Shown here: in pieces, positions 6,896 through 10,090 of the stretch
How the letters are laid out: every line of letters starts with the position of its first letter
How positions within the stretch are numbered: the stretch's first letter is position 1
Assembly (NCBI GenBank): GCA_964393815.1
Contig: CAYMUP010000033.1
Span: 1-10,090 of the forward strand
DNA length: 10,090 nucleotides
Direction: 5' to 3'
Origin: JAGXIT01 sp964393815
GTDB taxonomy: Bacteria; Patescibacteriota; Saccharimonadia; Saccharimonadales; UBA4665
Notes under the pieces: model-generated
What the model was told of the DNA's origin: nothing
The model's database searches: none
Seen by the model: the letters and a program-made list of their open reading frames with translations, nothing else
Program-made: the position numbers and the translations under genes

Positions 6896-6924
6896 ATAAT
6901 AGCAAAGCTTTGAAGAAAAGTCAA
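6896..6924 (-). promoter_or_regulatory. Strong promoter of the large membrane-protein operon, near-leaderless
   Basis: TTGACT (6919-6924, 5 of 6) and TATTAT (6896-6901, 5 of 6) are 17 nt apart, and TGC precedes the -10 box. Eight nucleotides separate the -10 box from the ATG at 6887, so the mRNA has a 5' leader of about 0-2 nt. It fits entirely in the 44-nt gap after the lipid-kinase-like gene. Confidence 0.78.
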
Positions 6925-6931
6925 TAGTCTA

Positions 6932-7951
6932 CTATAGTTCAGTAGATTTTGGCGGAACATGCTTATTTGTTAAAACGTGTAATGCAAGGTCAGATATGCC
7001 GATAGTTAGCCAGCGGCCACGGTCAATGATGGTGGCATCGCCGTCATAGCTCATGGGTATCGTGCGGTCAATAATTATGCGTAGCTCCGATCCTTGTGCC
7101 AGTGGTCGAGATGGATAAGTACCCTCTTGTACCTGGTGTGTCCACTTAGGTACGGAACGGAAATGGTTTAGCTGTGAAATCGCCGCGCCTGGTTCTAGCA
7201 TATCAACCTTAGGCCAGAGGGCATATTTGCCGACAATACCTGCATTTAAGATAGAAAAATCTACTAGGTGCTCTTTTCTTGAAAGCCTATCATCTTGCTT
7301 GATGATTGCATTGTAAGACCGTACACCTGCCATGCCCGCCGGTAGTAAAACGCCTCGCTCGTAGAAATTGCGAAGTCTAGGGTTTCTAAGACCGGGTAAA
7401 TCCCGATACCAATCTTGATCGAGTACCCTCGCTCCCGCAGAAAGCATGCCTATGTTAAAGATAGAGAGGGCTATTTGCGGGATCGACACTTCCTCCATGT
7501 TTATCTCGAGTGGGTTGATCTGTCCGATGGTAGAGTTTTGCAGATCTTCCTGTATGTTCCAATTATTTTGACCCCAAAGGTTCAGCCGGACGTTTCCAGC
7601 GTTTCCGCCACTGCCTGCGTACAGGACATGTTTGGTGCCCGCAAGCGCTTTCGCTACAACTCGAACCGTCGAATCACCTCCAAAAACAAATACTCCACTA
7701 GAAGTTTCGTCGCTAACATTTTCAGCGACCATTTCTGGTGTGAGTGGGTTCTCCCTGCTTATCGCCAAGACATTGTAGCCCGGAAGTGCTATATCTAATC
7801 GGGGGAATACTCTTTCGACGTAATCTCGAGCAAGTCTTCCCTCTGTTGCACTTTCATTATATATAACGAGGGCTGACCCAATCCCACCATTTTCTTGTTG
7901 GAATGCTGCCAGCCGAGGCGCTGCCTGTATGTACTGTTGCTCTAACTTCAT
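6932..7951 (-). CDS. Diacylglycerol/lipid kinase-like protein (DAGK catalytic fold)
   Basis: A 339-residue protein resembling the diacylglycerol/sphingosine kinase and NAD kinase-like superfamily. The ATP-binding signature appears as FVFGGDSTVRVV at about 88-99, where the usual GGDGT has Ser for the second glycine. The next motif, GSGGNAGNVRLNL at 113-125, corresponds to the G-T-G-N-D-x-A-R motif. SIFNIGMLSAGA at 163-174 fits the strand-turn after it, and YDGDATIID at 302-310 corresponds to the C-terminal DGE strand. If active it would phosphorylate a lipid at the membrane face; the glycine loss and missing Thr/Asp in the second motif leave activity in doubt. An in-frame TAG two codons upstream confirms the ATG at 7951 as the earliest start. 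It is divergent from the deaminase-like gene by 81 nt. Confidence 0.72.
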   Translation of the reverse strand: MKLEQQYIQAAPRLAAFQQENGGIGSALVIYNESATEGRLARDYVERVFPRLDIALPGYNVLAISRENPLTPEMVAENVSDETSSGVFVFGGDSTVRVVAKALAGTKHVLYAGSGGNAGNVRLNLWGQNNWNIQEDLQNSTIGQINPLEINMEEVSIPQIALSIFNIGMLSAGARVLDQDWYRDLPGLRNPRLRNFYERGVLLPAGMAGVRSYNAIIKQDDRLSRKEHLVDFSILNAGIVGKYALWPKVDMLEPGAAISQLNHFRSVPKWTHQVQEGTYPSRPLAQGSELRIIIDRTIPMSYDGDATIIDRGRWLTIGISDLALHVLTNKHVPPKSTEL

Positions 7952-7997
7952 AGTCTAATTGAATGGTAGCATGATTATTTTGGTTAGCCACAAGCAA

Positions 7998-8028
7998 TTT
8001 ACAATTTTTGGTAAAAGTGTTAGATAAT
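7998..8028 (+). promoter_or_regulatory. Promoter of the deaminase-like gene, predicted leaderless
   Basis: TTTACA (7998-8003, 5 of 6) is followed 17 nt later by TAGATA (8021-8026), preceded by TGT. TAGATA ends 6 nt before the ATG at 8033. The better -10 match GATAAT (8023-8028) is 2 nt further along. Either puts the mRNA start at or very near the start codon. Confidence 0.55.
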
Positions 8029-8032
8029 AACA

Positions 8033-8746
8033 ATGCGGATCCACCATGAAGAGACAGATTTTGGTCGTATGCTAGGCCCGGAAGCAGAAGTTGATCCATG
8101 GCACTTATTTGTCCAGCTCGTACCATACCTAGCGGATCAGGCTCGAGAACGACTCGCAGCTCCTACAATAACTGGTAACGAGACGTGGCACTCTTACCGC
8201 GGCTTTCCCGTTCTAGCAGCGGGCTTCGGTTGGGACCCTATAGGCCTTCGAAGTAAAACATTCATTACTGGAAACTTAAAGCGCGCGCCAAAACAAAAAG
8301 TTTGCGCCGAAAAGCGCCTCCTTGGTCAAATGCGTGATGGACGTAATCCATTCTCTCAACTTGTTGGTATAGTCGTAGCTGGCACAACGGACCCTAAGCT
8401 CATTGCAGATATAACGGACCGCCCCCGGGCAACTCTCCCTCCCTGTTTTGACTGTTATGTTGACCTTGCAAACAGTACCCTCCCACATGTTCAGGAAAAT
8501 ATGCCTATTGTGACGGTTGGGCTTAAGACAGACATGTTTCAGGTATGCACACCTAAAGAACTTAAAGCGTATTACAGTGGTCAAGAAACGTCCGAAAGTT
8601 TTGATATAGTGCATCCTACTATGGAAAACTGGGAGCAGAGAATCTTTGAATATCAGAGATTGCTTATGGGAAAGAAACTAGAAGAACCTCAAGCATTGCT
8701 TAGGAGTGAAGTAGCATGTTTAGTTCTGGGAGCTAATCTAGAATAG
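8033..8746 (+). CDS. Cytidine deaminase-fold protein, divergent
   Basis: A 237-residue protein with the zinc-deaminase signature of the cytidine deaminase superfamily. VCAEKRLL holds zinc ligand C91 and the proton-shuttling E93, and LPPCFDC holds ligands C138 and C141. The segment before it, YRGFPVLAAGFG (55-66), matches the Y-S-x-F-x-V-G-A strand of CDA enzymes, and ITGNLK at 78-83 sits where CDA has G-x-N-v-E. The Glu that holds the ribose is replaced by Lys, so the substrate may not be free cytidine. It is longer than typical CDA (about 130 residues), with an extra N-terminal helix, a roughly 14-residue insert between the two metal motifs and an extended C-terminus. An in-frame TAG four codons upstream fixes the start at 8033. 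No signal peptide is seen. Its target (nucleoside, nucleotide or other) is unknown. Confidence 0.72.
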   Translation: MRIHHEETDFGRMLGPEAEVDPWHLFVQLVPYLADQARERLAAPTITGNETWHSYRGFPVLAAGFGWDPIGLRSKTFITGNLKRAPKQKVCAEKRLLGQMRDGRNPFSQLVGIVVAGTTDPKLIADITDRPRATLPPCFDCYVDLANSTLPHVQENMPIVTVGLKTDMFQVCTPKELKAYYSGQETSESFDIVHPTMENWEQRIFEYQRLLMGKKLEEPQALLRSEVACLVLGANLE

Positions 8747-8816
8747 ATGCAAAGAGGTTTAAAGCATCAAGATGTCCAGTACCCAGTAATAGCGGTGGCA
8801 GATCGGGGTAGCCTAG

Positions 8817-9386
8817 TTAGTAGTCGATGCCTTTGTTAGCAAGAAATTTATCATCATAGTGGTGACGAATTTTGGTCATATCGGTGGCGATGTCCACATG
8901 CTTTAAGAGTTTGCTAGGAAAATCGCGTCCAGTCAGGCAGAGGCTGGTTTTAGGCGAGCGTTTCAAAATCAAATCTTTCAATTGCGCCTCGGTAAGTAGC
9001 CCGTCGTGAACGGCATTGTTTATTTCGTCGCACACAACCAAGTGAAATCCACCAGAGGTCGCAGCCTCAAATGCGGTGAAATAAGTCTCTTCGGCTGCCT
9101 GCTTGTGCTCGGCCGCAGACACTTCGCTGGCACTCAAATCTCCTGCATCATAAAACCCCTTGCCACCTTTGTAAAACAAAAGGTCATCGCCGTAAATGGG
9201 CATAATGTCGCGCAGGAACGTGTGCTCACCGACGCCCCAGTGCTTTATAAACTGTATGTAGGCGACCTTCCAGCGGTTGCCAAGCGCACGTACGGTTAGT
9301 CCAAGAGAAGCAGAGGTCTTGCCCTTGCCTTCTCCTGTATACACAACCACTACTGACTTTTTAGTCTTGTAATCTTCAAACGCCAT
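8817..9386 (-). CDS. cobO: Cob(I)yrinic acid a,c-diamide / corrinoid adenosyltransferase (CobO/BtuR type)
   Basis: A 189-residue cytoplasmic enzyme that transfers the 5'-deoxyadenosyl group from ATP to reduced corrinoid, giving adenosylcobalamin. The P-loop GEGKGKTSASLG (18-29) is the family's unusual Walker A. VVCDEINNA is the Walker B region. The C-terminal stretch TGRDFPSKLLKHVDIATDM through KGIDY matches the family's T-G-R-x-x-P-x-x-L-x-x-x-A-D end and K-G-I-E-Y tail. Length is normal. No other cobalamin gene is nearby, so it probably serves corrinoid salvage for a B12-dependent enzyme elsewhere. The start lies 21 nt after the stop of the upstream unknown gene; a shared transcript is likely, though a weak TTGCCC-17-CATACT promoter also lies upstream. 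No Shine-Dalgarno site is visible. The 70-nt gap to the convergent deaminase-like gene shows no clear terminator. Confidence 0.9.
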   Translation of the reverse strand: MAFEDYKTKKSVVVVYTGEGKGKTSASLGLTVRALGNRWKVAYIQFIKHWGVGEHTFLRDIMPIYGDDLLFYKGGKGFYDAGDLSASEVSAAEHKQAAEETYFTAFEAATSGGFHLVVCDEINNAVHDGLLTEAQLKDLILKRSPKTSLCLTGRDFPSKLLKHVDIATDMTKIRHHYDDKFLANKGIDY

Positions 9387-9407
9387 GCGTTGTTAAAGTA
9401 TGTCAAA

Positions 9408-9947
9408 CTATGCGGTATGGGGCAAATCATGTGGCTTTACATTTGCCGCGAACTCGACCTCATGAGCGGCTACCCGCGCCGCATACAGAGCAATACGATG
9501 AGAGCGAGCAGCATCGCGAAGATTTTCTGCTACTGGGTCTGACGGAACCTCACCTGAGGAATTTTTTTTGGCTGGCCGAGTTGTTCTTTTTCTCATGTTC
9601 TGACGGGCGCGTATGGTTTCTGTCAGGCCGTTAGCTGAAATGGCTGCTTCGGTGGCCGTATCGTACTCGTAATGCCTGTCAAGTCGTTCATCTAGATGCG
9701 CACGTATTATAGTAGCCGCCTCAGAGACTGCCCCGTCCAACTCTGTGGTAGTGGAAGGCGTATTTTCTCCAGTAGTAGAATAACCAGCCTGTTTGGCAAA
9801 ATGATTTGTTAAAAATCCTGCGGCAAGTGCATAGATAGCAGGTTGACTGCGTAGGTCCTGGTCAAAGCGTAAAATTCCAATCGGCAAAGCTGTTTCAGGG
9901 TCAAACCCGACTACTTTAGGTTGCGGTTGTGCCTCCAACATACTCAT
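9408..9947 (-). CDS. Hypothetical 179-residue protein upstream of cobO
   Basis: I do not recognise a family. The first 40 residues contain a short PKVVGFDPETALPIG segment. A mildly hydrophobic helix at about 36-50 (AIYALAAGFLTNHF) is too short and polar for a sure membrane span. A Thr/Ser-rich linker follows (about 57-69), then a long charged helical region rich in Glu, Arg and Ala, with a basic patch (RKRTTRPAKK, about 118-127) and two more helices to the end. The overall look is a soluble, coiled or nucleic-acid-binding accessory protein, but that is inference from composition only. The ATG at 9947 is supported by TATACT ending 6 nt before it. A second ATG lies two codons on. Confidence 0.65.
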   Translation of the reverse strand: MSMLEAQPQPKVVGFDPETALPIGILRFDQDLRSQPAIYALAAGFLTNHFAKQAGYSTTGENTPSTTTELDGAVSEAATIIRAHLDERLDRHYEYDTATEAAISANGLTETIRARQNMRKRTTRPAKKNSSGEVPSDPVAENLRDAARSHRIALYAARVAAHEVEFAANVKPHDLPHTA

Positions 9948-9953
9948 ATCAAA

Positions 9954-9959
9954 AGTATA
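9954..9959 (-). promoter_or_regulatory. -10 box of the 179-residue gene, leaderless
   Basis: TATACT (5 of 6) on the minus strand ends 6 nt before the ATG at 9947, so the mRNA would begin at the start codon. No clear -35 exists 16-18 nt upstream; a palindrome occupies that area. Confidence 0.5.
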
Positions 9960-9980
9960 TGTAACGAAACAAAGGCGAGC

Positions 9981-9996
9981 AGTATAAATTTATACT
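9981..9996. repeat. Perfect 16-bp palindrome, candidate operator
   Basis: AGTATAAATTTATACT reads the same on both strands. It covers the expected -35 region of the leftward 179-residue gene, where a dimeric repressor could block polymerase. Each half also contains a TATACT -10-like hexamer, so it could equally be a bidirectional promoter core. Confidence 0.45.
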
Positions 9997-10030
9997 TCAC
10001 GTATTCGACTTCAGGAGTACCTTAAGAAGA

Positions 10031-10048
10031 TAGCTTTTATTTAAGCTA
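10031..10048. other. Small hairpin near the right edge
   Basis: TAGCTT (10031-10036) pairs perfectly with AAGCTA (10043-10048) around a 6-nt loop. On the minus strand it is followed by TCTTCTT, which could make it a weak terminator for a leftward gene entering from the right. Such a frame (10090 down to a TAG at 10048-10046) is open, but so are the other two frames, so no gene is called here. Confidence 0.25.
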
Positions 10049-10090
10049 CGCAAGATGTGGGTTCGGGTTTTTGCTGCCCTGCCAATACTG

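Noticed and set aside
6888..6905. TTG at 6905 as the start of the 811-residue protein.
   Set aside because: It would begin inside or upstream of the predicted -10 box. The ATG at 6887 sits 8 nt after that box.
1..10090. Alternative genetic code with TGA read as an amino acid.
   Set aside because: TGA ends several genes at sensible places (both glycosidases, the glycosyltransferase, the 157-residue gene), and Trp is coded by TGG at conserved positions.

Overview
The window reads as a compact chromosomal segment of a small-genome bacterium, most likely a Candidate Phyla Radiation (CPR) member of the Saccharibacteria type. The assignment is inferred, not proven. It rests on ordinary stop usage (TGA ends several genes, so this is not a TGA-recoding Gracilibacteria/Absconditabacteria genome), short gene gaps, few recognisable Shine-Dalgarno sites, and many genes whose start codon sits directly at the predicted transcription start. 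No tRNA, rRNA, CRISPR array, insertion sequence or phage gene is visible.

Left edge (1-388): the first 27 codons of smpB (trans-translation) run leftward off the window, divergent from a small unknown gene, with interleaved promoters between them. Envelope-glycan block (399-3342): two paralogous clan GH-A-like glycosidases on the minus strand, one soluble and one membrane-anchored. The anchored one is divergent from a family 2 glycosyltransferase, with only 14 bp between the two start codons. This set looks like synthesis and trimming of a surface glycan.

Minus-strand block (3395-7951): a lipid-kinase-like protein (DAGK catalytic fold), then with its own strong promoter an ~811-residue two-pass membrane protein with an OmpA-like external loop and an HEXXXH metallopeptidase-like cytosolic domain, then an unknown 157-residue protein, then an exported or anchored thermonuclease whose start overlaps the preceding stop by 4 nt. 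The last three look like one transcript. A plausible but unproven reading is a cell-surface module that includes extracellular nucleic-acid degradation.

Right block (8033-10090): a divergent cytidine-deaminase-fold protein (CAE...PCxxC), a CobO-type corrinoid adenosyltransferase, and an unknown 179-residue protein whose upstream region carries a perfect 16-bp palindrome.

The most notable features are the repeated -10 box at exactly -12 to -7 from start codons (leaderless transcription), the 14-bp bidirectional start region, the multidomain HEXXXH membrane protein, and the deaminase-like gene paired with the lipid-kinase-like gene.
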